A DNA stretch of 38,246 bases from Selenomonas sp. (GCA_022773585.1 JALEZZ010000077.1:1-38246), one strand, 5' to 3'; numbered from the stretch's first letter, positions 17,187 through 26,549 are shown. The notes: a model not told the origin generated them from the sequence alone. Program-made: numbers and translations.

Positions 17187-18011
17187 ATGGCATACTTTCT
17201 GAAACATATCAAAGAGAACATCTGGCATGGCAAGTTCTCGATTTTTCCCGAGGACATCGCCGTTCATGCCATCTCGACGCGCCTCGGAGGCGTGAGCCGA
17301 GCGCCGTACGACAGCCTCGACCTCGCGCTGCATGTCGGTGACGAAGCGGGGGACGTCTGCGAGAACCGCCGCATCTTTGCCGCGAGTCTCGGCCTCGATG
17401 CCGCGCATATCGTGACGCCGAACCAGGTGCATGGCGATGTCGTCGCGCGTGTCACAGAGAAAGATGCCGGGCGCGGAGCGACGGACTATGATGACTGCAT
17501 CCAGGAGACGGACGCACTGATCACGGATACGCCGAATCTGCCGCTCATGCTCTGCTTTGCAGACTGCACGCCGATTGTCTTTCTCGATCCCGAGCACCGC
17601 GCGGCCGGCATCGCGCATGGCGGTTGGAAGGGGACGGTGGCGAGCATCGCGGAAAAGACGCTTCGATGCATGGGCGAGGCATTCGGCACGCAGCCGAAAG
17701 ACGTGCTCGTCGGCATCGGGCCGGCCATCGGGCCGTGCTGCTACGAGGTCGGCGCTGAAGTTGCAGAAAAGTTCCGCGCGGCGTTTCCGTATGCAGACGA
17801 ATGCCTGCTGAAGGAGCAGGATGGCCACATCCATCTGAATCTTTGGGAAGCGAACCGCCAGCAGATGCTGCGTGCGGGCGTACCCGAAGAGAATATCGAG
17901 GTCGCGGGCGAATGCACCTGCTGCCGCCACAAGTGGTATTATTCGTATCGTGCCGACGGCGGCAAGACGGGCCGCATCGCGGCCATGATCGCGCTGAAGC
18001 CTGAGGCGTGA
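17187..18011 (+). CDS. pgeF: Peptidoglycan editing factor / YfiH-family purine nucleoside phosphorylase-like protein
   Basis: A 274-residue member of the PgeF/YfiH/LACC1 family, proposed to keep peptidoglycan stem peptides correct and shown in some members to act on purine nucleosides. Motifs in order: STRLGGVSRAPYDSLDLALHVGD, the first ligand His in NQVHGD, the catalytic Cys in CFADCTPI, the His in AHGGWKGTV, and late GPCCYEVG. A Cys-rich tail reads GECTCCRHKWYYSYRADGGKTGR, typical of the family. It starts at ATG with AAAGGGGAAGG upstream. It sits directly upstream of yggS and the division genes, which fits a role linked to the cell wall. Confidence 0.93.
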   Translation: MAYFLKHIKENIWHGKFSIFPEDIAVHAISTRLGGVSRAPYDSLDLALHVGDEAGDVCENRRIFAASLGLDAAHIVTPNQVHGDVVARVTEKDAGRGATDYDDCIQETDALITDTPNLPLMLCFADCTPIVFLDPEHRAAGIAHGGWKGTVASIAEKTLRCMGEAFGTQPKDVLVGIGPAIGPCCYEVGAEVAEKFRAAFPYADECLLKEQDGHIHLNLWEANRQQMLRAGVPEENIEVAGECTCCRHKWYYSYRADGGKTGRIAAMIALKPEA

Positions 18012-18049
18012 AAACATCATCATGAGATTTTGCGGGGAGGCATTCATCG

Positions 18050-18742
18050 ATGATAGCGGAAAAATTACAGGAAGTCGAAGAGAAGATTGCGGCGGCAAAG
18101 GCGCGCCGTGCGCCGGAGTTCACGGATGACGTGACGCTCGTTGCCGTGACGAAGAATCATGACGTCTCGGCCATGCGCGAGGCGCTCGCGGCGGGCGTCA
18201 CGAACGTCGGCGAGAACCGTGTGCAGGAGGCGCAGGGCAAGTATGAAGTCGTCGGCCCTGATGCCGCAACGTGGCACCTGATCGGCCACCTGCAGACGAA
18301 CAAGGCGAAGCAGGCCGTCAAGATTTTCGACCTCATCGAATCCGTCGATTCGACGCACCTCGCCAAGGCGCTCGACAAAGAGGCGGGCAAGATCAGCAAG
18401 GTGCAGGACGTCCTCGTGCAGGTCAACCTCGCGAAGGAGCCGCAGAAGAGCGGCGTCTTTGAAGAAGACCTGCCGGAGCTCCTGAAGCTCTGCGATGCGC
18501 TGCCGCACCTCCATCTCTGCGGCCTCATGATGATTGCACCCGACTACGAGGACCGCGAGCGCTGCCGCCCGCTGTTCCGCCGGATGCATGAAATTTTCAT
18601 GGATGCAAAGGAAATGCCCTTTGCGGCGTCGAATATAAAGTATTTATCAATGGGGATGTCGCATGATTACGAGATGGCCATCGAGGAAGGGGCGAACATC
18701 GTGCGCGTCGGCACAGCGATTTTCGGCCCGCGCCAATATTGA
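18050..18742 (+). CDS. yggS: PLP homeostasis protein (YggS/PROSC family)
   Basis: A 230-residue alanine-racemase-fold protein that binds pyridoxal phosphate without known enzymatic activity and buffers the cofactor. The PLP lysine lies in VAVTKNHD (about residue 35), followed by NVGENRVQEAQGKYE, WHLIGHLQTNKAKQAV, LVQVNLAKEPQKSG, GLMMIAP and SMGMSHDYEMAIEEGANIVRVGTAIFGPR, all diagnostic. GGGGAGG precedes the ATG by about 11 bases. Its position directly before sepF is a classic order in Firmicutes and Actinobacteria. Confidence 0.96.
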   Translation: MIAEKLQEVEEKIAAAKARRAPEFTDDVTLVAVTKNHDVSAMREALAAGVTNVGENRVQEAQGKYEVVGPDAATWHLIGHLQTNKAKQAVKIFDLIESVDSTHLAKALDKEAGKISKVQDVLVQVNLAKEPQKSGVFEEDLPELLKLCDALPHLHLCGLMMIAPDYEDRERCRPLFRRMHEIFMDAKEMPFAASNIKYLSMGMSHDYEMAIEEGANIVRVGTAIFGPRQY

Positions 18743-18770
18743 CAAGCTCCCTCAAAAGGAAGTGACGGAT

Positions 18771-19292
18771 ATGAAGATCATCGACAAGTTCTGCGGGAAG
18801 ATCGGCCTGATTGACAGCGAGGAAGAAAAGCGCCTGCAAGACGAAATCGACGAAGAAGAACAAAAAGAACAGGAACAGCAGGAAGAGGAAGAGGAGGAAG
18901 AACCGTCCGTGCCAAAATTCGAACGTCCGAGCCGCCCAGAACCATCGGCGCGCAACGTCGTTGACTTTTCGAGTGCGCAGTCTGCACGGGAAAGCGCGCA
19001 GGGCAATATCAAGCTGAAAGTCATCGTCATCGAGCCGAAGTCGTTTGACGACGCCCAGCAGGTCGCGAACTGCCTGCGCGAGAAGAAGCCCGTCGTTATC
19101 AATTTCGAGAATACGGATGCCGATGCGGCAAAGCGCATCATCGACTTCATCAGCGGCACGACATACGCGCTGAATGGCGAAATCAAGAAGGTCGGCCGCA
19201 ATGTCTTCCTCTGCGCACCGTCGAATGTCAACGTGACGTATACGGAAGAGGAAAAGAAGGTCTCGGCCGAGATGCCGTGGCTCAAGAAGTAA
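18771..19292 (+). CDS. sepF: Cell division protein SepF
   Basis: A 173-residue protein that anchors FtsZ to the membrane and organises the septal ring. The N-terminal amphipathic segment (MKIIDKFCGKIGLI) is the membrane anchor. The linker at about residues 17-50 is extremely acidic, mostly Glu with Gln and Lys. The C-terminal SepF/DUF552 domain (about 82-170) has KVIVIEPKSFDDAQQVANCLREKKPVVINFE and FISGTTYALNGEIKKVGRNVFLCAP. The ATG at 18771 has AAAAGGAAG about ten bases upstream; a longer frame begins inside yggS but lacks a ribosome site. Between yggS and ylmH many relatives carry yggT; it is absent here. Confidence 0.95.
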   Translation: MKIIDKFCGKIGLIDSEEEKRLQDEIDEEEQKEQEQQEEEEEEEPSVPKFERPSRPEPSARNVVDFSSAQSARESAQGNIKLKVIVIEPKSFDDAQQVANCLREKKPVVINFENTDADAAKRIIDFISGTTYALNGEIKKVGRNVFLCAPSNVNVTYTEEEKKVSAEMPWLKK

Positions 19293-19308
19293 GGGGAATC
19301 TGCATTTT

Positions 19309-20097
19309 ATGGGAGAACAACGTGAAAAGCTCCTGCGCTATTATCGCGGCACGGAAGGAGCCGAGGAGGCCGAGCGCCTCGTCGACCTCGCCGAGCAGGC
19401 GGAAAAAAGCCAGAAGTTCCGCCTGACGGACTTCCTCGACCCATTCGGGCAGGAAATCGCCGAGACGATTGCGGCGAACTATCCGTCGCTTGTCGTCGAT
19501 TTCGACGGCGGCTATCAGGGCGCTGAGCGATGCCGCGCGATGTTCCGCGACCGCGACTTCGGCGGCTCGCCCGCCTACGACATCGCTGTCGTGCGCGCGA
19601 CGTGGAACGGCACGTTCGTGCGGCTCGGCCACCGCGACGTGCTCGGCTCTCTGATGGGGCTCGGCATCGAGCGCGGCAAGATCGGCGACATCCTCGCGAC
19701 CGGCGACAGCGCTCGCATCCTCTGCGATAAGAAGATGGCGGAGTACCTCATCGCGAATCTCAAGGAAATCGGTTCGGCGGCCGTCGAGGTCACAGAAGAC
19801 GACCTCGCGGCCATCGCGCCGAAAGAGGAACGCTCGAAAGAAATCCGCGCGACAGTCGCGTCGTTGCGCGTGGACAGCATCGCGGCGGCGGGCTTCGGCT
19901 TCTCGCGGAGCCGCGCCGCTGCCGACATCAAGGCCGAAAAGCTCAAGCTCAACTGGCAGAGCGTCAGGAGCGCTTCGCAGACGGTCAAGCAGGGCGACGT
20001 GCTCTCGATGCGCGGCCGCGGCCGCCTCGAGGTCGAAGAGATTCGCGGCCTCACAAAGAAAGGACGCACGAGCGTTGTGCTGAAACGATACCTTTGA
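19309..20097 (+). CDS. ylmH: YlmH-family S4-domain RNA-binding protein
   Basis: A 262-residue protein of the YlmH group, which in Bacillus takes part in ribosome-associated quality control. The N-terminal domain has FRLTDFLDPFGQEIAETI and YQGAERCRAMF; the middle has GSLMGLGIERGKIGDILATG; the C-terminal S4 domain (about residues 182-245) has RVDSIAAAGFGFSRSRAAADIKAEKLKLNW, a standard RNA-binding surface. ATG at 19309 follows AAGGGGA with a longish gap. Cytoplasmic. It lies between sepF and divIVA, as is usual. Confidence 0.92.
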   Translation: MGEQREKLLRYYRGTEGAEEAERLVDLAEQAEKSQKFRLTDFLDPFGQEIAETIAANYPSLVVDFDGGYQGAERCRAMFRDRDFGGSPAYDIAVVRATWNGTFVRLGHRDVLGSLMGLGIERGKIGDILATGDSARILCDKKMAEYLIANLKEIGSAAVEVTEDDLAAIAPKEERSKEIRATVASLRVDSIAAAGFGFSRSRAAADIKAEKLKLNWQSVRSASQTVKQGDVLSMRGRGRLEVEEIRGLTKKGRTSVVLKRYL

Positions 20098-20141
20098 GAG
20101 AAAGAAAAATGGGATAAAAGGGACAAAGGAGATTTTCTGTT

Positions 20142-20810
20142 TTGCTTACACCAATGGATATCCACAACAAGGAGTTCAAGCGGAGCTTCCGCGGGTACAA
20201 CGAGGACGAGATTGACGAATTCCTCGATCAGGTCGTCAACGACTACGAGCGCCTCTATCGCGAAAATGACCAGCTCAAGAAAGACCTCGAGCTCAGCAAG
20301 AAGGCCAACGTCGATTACGTCAGCCGCGAGCAGACCATCAAGGATACGCTCGTCATGGCGCAGAAGACGGCCGAAGAGGTCACGAAGAGCGCAAAGGAAA
20401 ATGCGGATGCACTGAAGGAGACGACGGCGCGCGACTGCCAGAACCTGCGCCGCCAGACGGAGATTGACTGCAAGGAAGCGCGCCACAAGGCCGAAGACGA
20501 TGCCCGCCGCATCGTGACTGAGGCCCGTGAGCGCGTGCGCCGCATTGTCGATGAGTACGACCGCCTCGTCCGCGACAAGAACGACTACATGACGAAAGTC
20601 CGCACGTCGCTCGTCCAGCAGCTCGCCATCATCGACCAGACGATGAAGGAAGTGCCAGATCCGACGGCGGCAGACCGTGCGGCTTCTGAGGCGAAGAGCC
20701 GTGCGGAAAGCGTGGCGGCTCCTGTTGCGGAAAAAGCACCGGCAGCGGAAGCAACGGCCAGCGTGGAAGCGGCGGCTGCTGCGGCGACGACGGAGGAACA
20801 TCACGCGTGA
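20142..20810 (+). CDS. divIVA: Cell division/polarity protein DivIVA
   Basis: A 222-residue coiled-coil protein that binds negatively curved membrane at septa and poles. The N-terminal membrane-binding domain is clear (MLTPMDIHNKEFKRSFRGYNEDEIDEFLDQVVNDYERLY). Long coiled coils follow from about residue 33 to 175, rich in Lys, Glu, Asp and Ala. The last 45 residues are an Ala/Glu-rich tail of low complexity. The start is TTG at 20142 with AAAGGAG ten bases upstream, and the MLTP beginning confirms it. Its stop overlaps the start of lspA. Confidence 0.95.
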   Translation: MLTPMDIHNKEFKRSFRGYNEDEIDEFLDQVVNDYERLYRENDQLKKDLELSKKANVDYVSREQTIKDTLVMAQKTAEEVTKSAKENADALKETTARDCQNLRRQTEIDCKEARHKAEDDARRIVTEARERVRRIVDEYDRLVRDKNDYMTKVRTSLVQQLAIIDQTMKEVPDPTAADRAASEAKSRAESVAAPVAEKAPAAEATASVEAAAAAATTEEHHA

Positions 20811-21316
20811 TGGCCATCGTCTTCTTTTTCGGCATCCTTGCGCTTGACCAGCTCGTCAAGGCATTCATCCGCATGACGTTCCTGCCCGGTGAGTCACTGC
20901 CCGTCATTCCGCATGTCTTCCATATCACCTATGTGCTGAACCCGGGCGCGGCGTTCGGCATCTTCGCGCATGAGCGCATGTTCTTCATCGCAGCGGGCGT
21001 TCTGCTGCTCGTGCTGGCGGCATTCTTCTACCCGCGACTGCGCGGCGAGGCCCCCATGCTGCGCTACGGTGCTGTCGCGCTCGTTGCCGGTGCCGTCGGC
21101 AACCTCATCGACCGCATCACGACGGGCCTCGTCGTCGATTTCCTCGATCTGCGCATCTGGCCCGTCTTCAACATTGCCGACATCGCCATCTGCTGCGGTG
21201 TCGCCTGCATGATTCTCGCCATCCTCTTTCCCACGATTTTCGGCGGGGAAGAAAAGTCCGGCCCGCTCGGCCGCATCGAAGGATGGGGCGGCTTCCGGGG
21301 AGGGAGAAACTTTTGA
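20810..21316 (+). CDS. lspA: Lipoprotein signal peptidase (signal peptidase II)
   Basis: A 168-residue integral membrane aspartic protease that removes signal peptides from prolipoproteins. Four hydrophobic segments can be seen. The family blocks are DQLVKAFI near the N-terminus, NPGAAFGIF, GAVGNLIDRI and VVDFLDLR, and FNIADIAI, the two catalytic Asp lying in GNLIDR and FNIAD. Either GTG 20807 or ATG 20810 could start translation; both overlap the divIVA stop. The C-terminal tail beyond the last helix is basic and Gly-rich (GRIEGWGGFRGGRNF). Its stop overlaps the TTG of rluD. Confidence 0.95.
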   Translation: MAIVFFFGILALDQLVKAFIRMTFLPGESLPVIPHVFHITYVLNPGAAFGIFAHERMFFIAAGVLLLVLAAFFYPRLRGEAPMLRYGAVALVAGAVGNLIDRITTGLVVDFLDLRIWPVFNIADIAICCGVACMILAILFPTIFGGEEKSGPLGRIEGWGGFRGGRNF

Positions 21317-22248
21317 GTGAAACATCTGCGGAAAACGCTGTCACCTGCCGTATGGATACGGCAGGCGAGCGCCTCGACCGCTTCCTCGCGCGCATGCAGC
21401 CGGACCTCACGCGCTCCCACATCCAGAAGCTCATCGCCTCGGGCGACGTTCAGGTCGATGGACGCGCGCAGAAACCCGGCTACAAGAGCCGTGGCGGTGA
21501 AACCGTCATGCTCGTGCTCCCCGCGCCGGAGGCGACGGAAGTCCTGCCCGAAGACTTGCCGCTCGACGTCCTCTATGAAGACGAAGACATCATCGTCGTC
21601 AACAAGGCACGCGGCATGGTCGTCCACCCCGCCGCTGGCGTCACGCACGGCACGCTCGTCAATGCACTGCTCTATCATTGCAAGGACCTCTCTGGCATCA
21701 ACGGCGAAATTCGTCCCGGCATCGTCCACCGCCTCGATAAGGACACCTCGGGCGTCATGGTCTGCGCCAAGAACGACCGCGCCCACGTCAGTCTCGCTGA
21801 GCAGATCAAGGAAAAGACCGCGACGCGCACCTACATCGCCATTGTCCACGGCAACATCACCGAAGAAGCCGGCACCATCAAAGGTGCCATCGGCCGCCAT
21901 CCGACCGAGCGCAAGCAGATGGCCATTGTAGAAGGCGGCAAGCCCGCCGTCACCCACTTCCGCGTCCTCGAGCGCTACGGCAAATACACCCTCGTCGAAT
22001 GTCGCCTCGAAACCGGCCGCACCCACCAGATCCGCGTCCACATGACCAGCATCGGCCACCCCCTCGTCGGCGATTCGAAATATGGCAACCGCAAGAACCC
22101 GTTCCAGATTGCAGGACAGGCCCTCCACTCGAAGAATCTCATCCTCACCCATCCGAGGACGGGTGAGCGAATGAGCTTCGAAGCACCAGTGCCAGAAGAT
22201 ATGATGGAGATTATATCGAGCCTTCGCAGAGAACAATCGAAAAATTAA
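21313..22248 (+). CDS. rluD: Ribosomal large subunit pseudouridine synthase, RluD/RluA family
   Basis: A 311-residue RNA-modifying enzyme. An N-terminal S4 domain (about residues 16-75, RLDRFLARMQPDLTRSHIQKLIASGDVQVDG) is followed by the catalytic domain with HRLDKDTSG, whose Asp is the nucleophile, and by RTHQIRVH and GHPLVGDSKYG. The start TTG at 21313 overlaps the lspA stop and follows GGGAGGGAG; an upstream in-frame GTG has no such support. LspA-RluD-PyrR is a common order in Firmicutes. The exact pseudouridine sites cannot be told from sequence. Confidence 0.93.
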   Translation: MSETSAENAVTCRMDTAGERLDRFLARMQPDLTRSHIQKLIASGDVQVDGRAQKPGYKSRGGETVMLVLPAPEATEVLPEDLPLDVLYEDEDIIVVNKARGMVVHPAAGVTHGTLVNALLYHCKDLSGINGEIRPGIVHRLDKDTSGVMVCAKNDRAHVSLAEQIKEKTATRTYIAIVHGNITEEAGTIKGAIGRHPTERKQMAIVEGGKPAVTHFRVLERYGKYTLVECRLETGRTHQIRVHMTSIGHPLVGDSKYGNRKNPFQIAGQALHSKNLILTHPRTGERMSFEAPVPEDMMEIISSLRREQSKN

Positions 22249-23173
<925 letters not shown>

Positions 23174-23182
23174 AAGAAAAAG

Positions 23183-23233
23183 GCTCTCCCTCAGGGAGAG
23201 CTGTCGCCGGAGGCGACTGAGAGGGTGTCGAAG
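23183..23233 (+). repeat. Dispersed two-hairpin repeat, copy C (variant)
   Basis: CTCTCCCT c AGGGAGAG, then GTCGCC gga GGCGAC, then a tail ending GTGTCGAAGA. Same plan as copies A and B but with different bases on both strands of each stem, so the paired structure is kept while the sequence changes. It begins 9 bp after the pyrR stop. Confidence 0.7.
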
Positions 23234-23258
23234 ACAAGAATTTACTTCATGATATGAA

Positions 23259-23297
23259 AGAGCCTGCGGAGGGAATAGCCCTCGCAGGCTCTTATTA
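23259..23297. terminator. Bidirectional terminator between pyrR and thiT
   Basis: AGAGCCTGCG plus GAGGG pairs with CCCTCGCAGGCTCT across a short loop, with TTATTATTT on one side and the mirror A/T stretch on the other. It lies immediately beyond the alternative thiT stop at 23295, which supports that stop as the original gene end. Confidence 0.85.
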
Positions 23298-23812
23298 TTT
23301 CTGCAGTGACTGGAAAATCGCTGGATTGGCAGCAGTTTCAATATAATAAAGCAGATGATGAAATCCGGCACGAGATACGTCGCATTGAACACCATCGAGT
23401 ACACAGCCGGATTCATGCCTTCGGGCGCATAGCTCGCGAAGAACACGACGCCTGAGATGAAGTGGCAGGCAAAGCGCGCGACGAACGCGAGTGCGGTCGA
23501 AGCGATGCGGTGCGCTGGCAGCAGCCCTGCGAGGCCCATGCACATGTACGGCAGCGGATAGTCGAACAGCACCTGCACGGGATGCAGGATGAAGGGATCC
23601 TGCATCATGTTGAGGAAGCCATAGAGGCAGCCGCCAACCGCGCCGACGACCGGCCCTTCGAGATAGGCGAGCAGGATGAGCGGCACCATGCCGCCAAGCG
23701 TGACGCTGCCGCCCTGCGGCATGTGAAAGATGCGCAGCTGCTCGAGGACGAGCGTTGCCGCAATCATCAGCGCGGCAAAGACGATCTGCCGCGTTGTCAG
23801 ATGCAATTTCAT
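23295..23812 (-). CDS. thiT: Thiamine ECF transporter S component ThiT, frameshifted near the C-terminus
   Basis: The substrate-binding membrane subunit of an energy-coupling-factor transporter for thiamin. Residues 1-161 match ThiT well: five to six hydrophobic helices, the thiamin-binding LRIFHMPQGGSVTLGGMVPL, GGCLYGFLNMMQDPFILHPVQVLFDYPLPY and PDFIICFIILKLLP. At about 23325-23330 the frame is lost. As written, the frame runs on for more than 230 unrelated residues through the terminator and antisense to pyrR, to 22598. Adding one base there gives an ending PNPAIFQSLQK and a stop at 23295, just before the terminator, for a normal 172-residue protein. The start ATG is preceded by AAGGAG. The energising ECF genes are not here. 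A sequencing error and a real mutation are both possible. Confidence 0.8.
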
Positions 23813-23839
23813 AGATGGAAGACTCCTTTCATGTCCCTT

Positions 23840-23868
23840 ATTCTAGTGGGTTCTTTCAGTGATTGCAA
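23840..23868 (-). promoter_or_regulatory. thiT promoter
   Basis: On the minus strand TTGCAA (23868-23863), 17 bp, TAGAAT (23845-23840), about 28 bp from the start codon. No TPP riboswitch fits in so short a leader. Confidence 0.75.
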
Positions 23869-23916
23869 CAGGGAAAGTGCAGCTGCCGAGAGAAAATTTG
23901 AAAAATTAATCAGGAT

Positions 23917-23946
23917 TTGACAGGATTTTTTCTTTGCGTATCGAAT
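23917..23946 (+). promoter_or_regulatory. Probable promoter of the universal stress protein gene
   Basis: A perfect TTGACA (23917-23922) is followed by a poor -10, TCGAAT at 18 bp or TATCGA at 16 bp. A 5' leader hairpin (GCCAC at 23972-23976 with GTGGC at 23993-23997) lies before the ribosome site. Confidence 0.4.
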
Positions 23947-24030
23947 ACTTCTTTATAGAAAGAACGAAAAAGCCACAGGAACACAGGATTCCGTGGCCGT
24001 CATCAAAATAGTTCGTGAGGGGGTTTTATC

Positions 24031-24411
24031 ATGGGAAAGATCAACAAGATCCTCGTTCCGGTCGATGGTTCGGTCAACGGCTGCAAGGCGACGGATGAAG
24101 CCATCTTCTTTGCAGAGAAATGCAAGGCAGACCTCGATTTCGTCTATGTGGCGAGCAACATCAACAAGGACATCCCGAGCCATATCGTCTTTGACCGCAT
24201 CTGGGAGAAGTTGCCAGACGACCTCAAGGCGTCGAAGCATGTCGAGACGGGCAGCATCCCGAAAGCCATCCTGCGCGTCGCGGCGCAGGAGCACAGCGAC
24301 ATGATCATCATGGGCAGCCGCGGGCTCGGCCTCTTCAAAGGCGCGCTCATCGGCTCCGTGAGCCAGAAAGTCGTCGAGGAGTCGCCGATTCCGGTCATGG
24401 TCATCAAATGA
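24031..24411 (+). CDS. Universal stress protein (UspA family)
   Basis: A 126-residue single-domain Usp protein, slightly shorter than the usual 140. It starts KINKILVPVDGSVNGCKATDEA and ends with the ATP-binding signature GSRGLGLFKGALIGSVSQKVVEESPIPVMVIK, so it is probably the nucleotide-binding subtype. Function is general stress tolerance, exact role unknown. GAGGGGG precedes the ATG. It has its own putative promoter and a strong terminator, so it is monocistronic. Confidence 0.92.
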   Translation: MGKINKILVPVDGSVNGCKATDEAIFFAEKCKADLDFVYVASNINKDIPSHIVFDRIWEKLPDDLKASKHVETGSIPKAILRVAAQEHSDMIIMGSRGLGLFKGALIGSVSQKVVEESPIPVMVIK

Positions 24412-24430
24412 CGGCGGACATCCGGCACTG

Positions 24431-24477
24431 AAAAAGGAGGCATCTTGTAGGCGCGAGCCCGTAGGATGCCTCCTTTT
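24431..24477 (+). terminator. Intrinsic terminator after the universal stress protein gene
   Basis: GGAGGCATC (24436-24444) pairs with GATGCCTCC (24465-24473) with an inner GGC/GCC stem, flanked by AAAAA and TTTT; it could act in both directions. Confidence 0.85.
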
Positions 24478-24502
24478 GGCTTTTGGGAGGTGCGGTATTT
24501 GT

Positions 24503-25459
24503 ATGAACGGATTCGACGAACTCGGCTTCCTCAAGATTTTTCGTCCCATCTATGCGCGGAGGCTCGAGCGGGCGGATTTTTCGAGGATGCATTTCGCATA
24601 TTATACGAGCGCGACGACGGGACTCAACATCCTGCGCGGGCGCTCGCTCTGGATGCGTTCGGCAGCCTGCATGAATGACTACCGCGAAATCGACTACGGC
24701 ATCCAGCTCATCAATTCCGCCGTGCAGGGTTCGGCGCGGCGGCAGGCGCAGATGAAGCGCATCGCGCAGCAGCTCGGCTGGGGCGAGAACATGATCGGCT
24801 CGATTCTCGCCGACCTCAACCGCAACGAGCGGAAGTTCACGACGCATACGTATCTTGCCTGCGTCTCGGAGCATGATTTCGAGGGCGATGCGAAAGGCCG
24901 CCTCTCGATGTGGCGCGCCTATGGGCGAAAGACCGGCGTCGCGTTCATTCTGAATCCGCAGGCCGTCATCGCCTCGACGAAAGATCTGGCGCTCCGCATC
25001 GCGCCGGTTGAATACCTGACGGGCGAGCAGTTCACGCGCGGCTTCGACCGCATGATGAACAATGTCGAAGACCATATCGACGACCTCAAGGCGGGTGAAC
25101 CCGCCGTCCTGCTCGAGGCGTTCATCAACATGATGCTGACGTCGATTTTCTCCATCAAGAACCCTGGCTTCGTCGAGGAACGCGAGTGGAGGTTCATTTA
25201 CCAGGACACGGCGAGCAGCAAGCTCGCGTACGACATCGTGAGCGTCGACGGCATCCCGCAGGTCATCTACAAGCTGCCGTGGCGCGCCGTCGGCGAAAGC
25301 GGGGCAGGGCTGCCGATTGCGGACGCGCTCGAACAGATCATCATCGGCCCGAGCCAGTACGCCGACGTCATCGAAGTCGCATTCACGCGCTGCCTCAGCG
25401 AGCTCGGCATCTCGGATGCCACCCAGCGTGTTGTGAAATCGAACATCCCGCTTCGTTAG
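24503..25459 (+). CDS. DUF2971-family protein
   Basis: A 318-residue soluble protein of unknown function. DUF2971 features visible: FAYYTSATTGLNILRGRSLWMRSAACMNDYREIDYG near the N-terminus, LACVSEHDFEGDAKGRLSMWRAYGRKTGVAF in the middle, and EEREWRFIY late. An in-frame TTG at 24476 lies inside the preceding terminator, so I take ATG 24503, preceded by GGGAGG. Its stop codon overlaps that of the convergent transporter gene (TAG at 25457-25459 against TAA at 25456-25458), leaving no room for a terminator between them. Such proteins often occur in variable genomic regions, but no function can be assigned. Confidence 0.85.
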   Translation: MNGFDELGFLKIFRPIYARRLERADFSRMHFAYYTSATTGLNILRGRSLWMRSAACMNDYREIDYGIQLINSAVQGSARRQAQMKRIAQQLGWGENMIGSILADLNRNERKFTTHTYLACVSEHDFEGDAKGRLSMWRAYGRKTGVAFILNPQAVIASTKDLALRIAPVEYLTGEQFTRGFDRMMNNVEDHIDDLKAGEPAVLLEAFINMMLTSIFSIKNPGFVEEREWRFIYQDTASSKLAYDIVSVDGIPQVIYKLPWRAVGESGAGLPIADALEQIIIGPSQYADVIEVAFTRCLSELGISDATQRVVKSNIPLR

Positions 25460-26505
25460 TCGCTCGATTTATGGTTCAGCCAGCGCGAGCGCTTCAGCTT
25501 TTCATGCGTCTCGATGCGGTCGCGGTAGATGTCCTCGATGACGAGTTTGCAGATGACGATGAACGGCACGGCGAGGAACATGCCCGGAGCGCCGAGGAGC
25601 TCGCCGCCGAGGATGATGCCGAGGATGATGGCAATCGGGTGGAGGTTCAGCGTCTTGCCAATCAGCGTCGGATAGACGATGTTGTGGTTGACCTGCGTCA
25701 GCACGAGGTAGAAGCAGATCGTCTGGAACGCGACCATCGGCGAGACGGTTGCCGTCAGGATGATACCGAACGCCGACGCGACGGTCGGGCCGAGCACGGG
25801 GATGAATTCGCAGGTGCCCGAGACGACGGCGAAGACCGAGGCATACGGAAGGCCGCGCACGGTGTAGTAGAGGAAGACGATCGTCGCCGTGATGCAGCAG
25901 ATGACGAGCTGGCTCACGATGTAGGCGCGCAGCGCCTGCAGGATGTTGTCAAAGAGATGCAGCACGCGCGTGTAGTCGCGGCGCGGGAAACGGCTCGCGA
26001 GGTATGACTTGATTTCCTCGCCGTCTTTCAGCAGGTAGAACGTCACGAACATCACGATGACGAAGTCGATGACCTTGCTGAAAAGAGAGACGAGAATCGT
26101 GAGAGACCCCTTGAGCGCATCGACGCTGGCATTCTTGAGCTCGACCCAGAGGTTGTCGAGCCCGTCTTCGAGCACGGCTGAGTTCTGGAAAACGGGCAGC
26201 TGCTCCACTTTCGCCGAAATTTCGGGGAAGTCCGTGATGAAGCGCGTGAACGTCGGAATGAACGAACTCGTGACGAGCGTCAGGATGCCGAAGAGGATGA
26301 AGAGCAGCAGCAAAAGCGCAAGCCCGCAGGCAGCGCCGCGCGGCATCTTCTGCGCCATCCGGTCGACGAGCGGTGTTAGCAGGAGTTGCAGCAGCATCGA
26401 AATAAAGATGATGAACGCGAGCTGCGGCAAAAACCAGAACGTCGAGAGGACGAGCGTAAACGTGATGCCGAGCAGGATGGACGTGCGGTAAGGTCGGAAG
26501 GACAT
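25456..26505 (-). CDS. AI-2E family transporter (PerM/TqsA type)
   Basis: A 349-residue polytopic membrane protein of the AI-2 exporter superfamily. Hydrophobic segments occur near residues 9-25, 27-45 and 58-82, then a soluble part (about 85-135), then several helices (145-160, 205-235, 240-260 and later). The typical C-terminal motif is present as CEFIPVLGPTVASAFGIILT, with HPIAIILGIILGGELLGAPGMFLAVPF. Members export signals or act as ion antiporters; the substrate here is unknown. ATG at 26505 is preceded by AAAGGAG. Transcribed divergently from the secreted protein gene and tail-to-tail with the DUF2971 gene. Confidence 0.9.
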   Translation of the reverse strand: MSFRPYRTSILLGITFTLVLSTFWFLPQLAFIIFISMLLQLLLTPLVDRMAQKMPRGAACGLALLLLLFILFGILTLVTSSFIPTFTRFITDFPEISAKVEQLPVFQNSAVLEDGLDNLWVELKNASVDALKGSLTILVSLFSKVIDFVIVMFVTFYLLKDGEEIKSYLASRFPRRDYTRVLHLFDNILQALRAYIVSQLVICCITATIVFLYYTVRGLPYASVFAVVSGTCEFIPVLGPTVASAFGIILTATVSPMVAFQTICFYLVLTQVNHNIVYPTLIGKTLNLHPIAIILGIILGGELLGAPGMFLAVPFIVICKLVIEDIYRDRIETHEKLKRSRWLNHKSSD

Positions 26506-26540
26506 GGATGTCTCCTTTCGTCAAAGAAGGAATTGGAAAC

Positions 26541-26549
26541 ATTATATCA
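26541..26549 (-). promoter_or_regulatory. Extended -10 promoter for the AI-2E transporter gene
   Basis: Minus strand TGATATAAT, a perfect extended -10, about 36 bp before the start codon. A divergent extended -10 lies 16 bp away. Confidence 0.65.

Noticed and set aside
23183..23233. Copy C as the pyrR terminator
   Set aside because: Its hairpins are not followed by a T-run, and a proper bidirectional terminator lies 25 bp further on.
23813..23900. TPP riboswitch for thiT
   Set aside because: The leader from the predicted promoter is under 30 nt and the thi-box consensus is absent.
25186..26007. Plus-strand open frame of 273 codons across the end of the DUF2971 gene and the AI-2E transporter gene
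   Set aside because: It is an Arg/Asp-rich frame opposite a clear membrane protein and has no family features.
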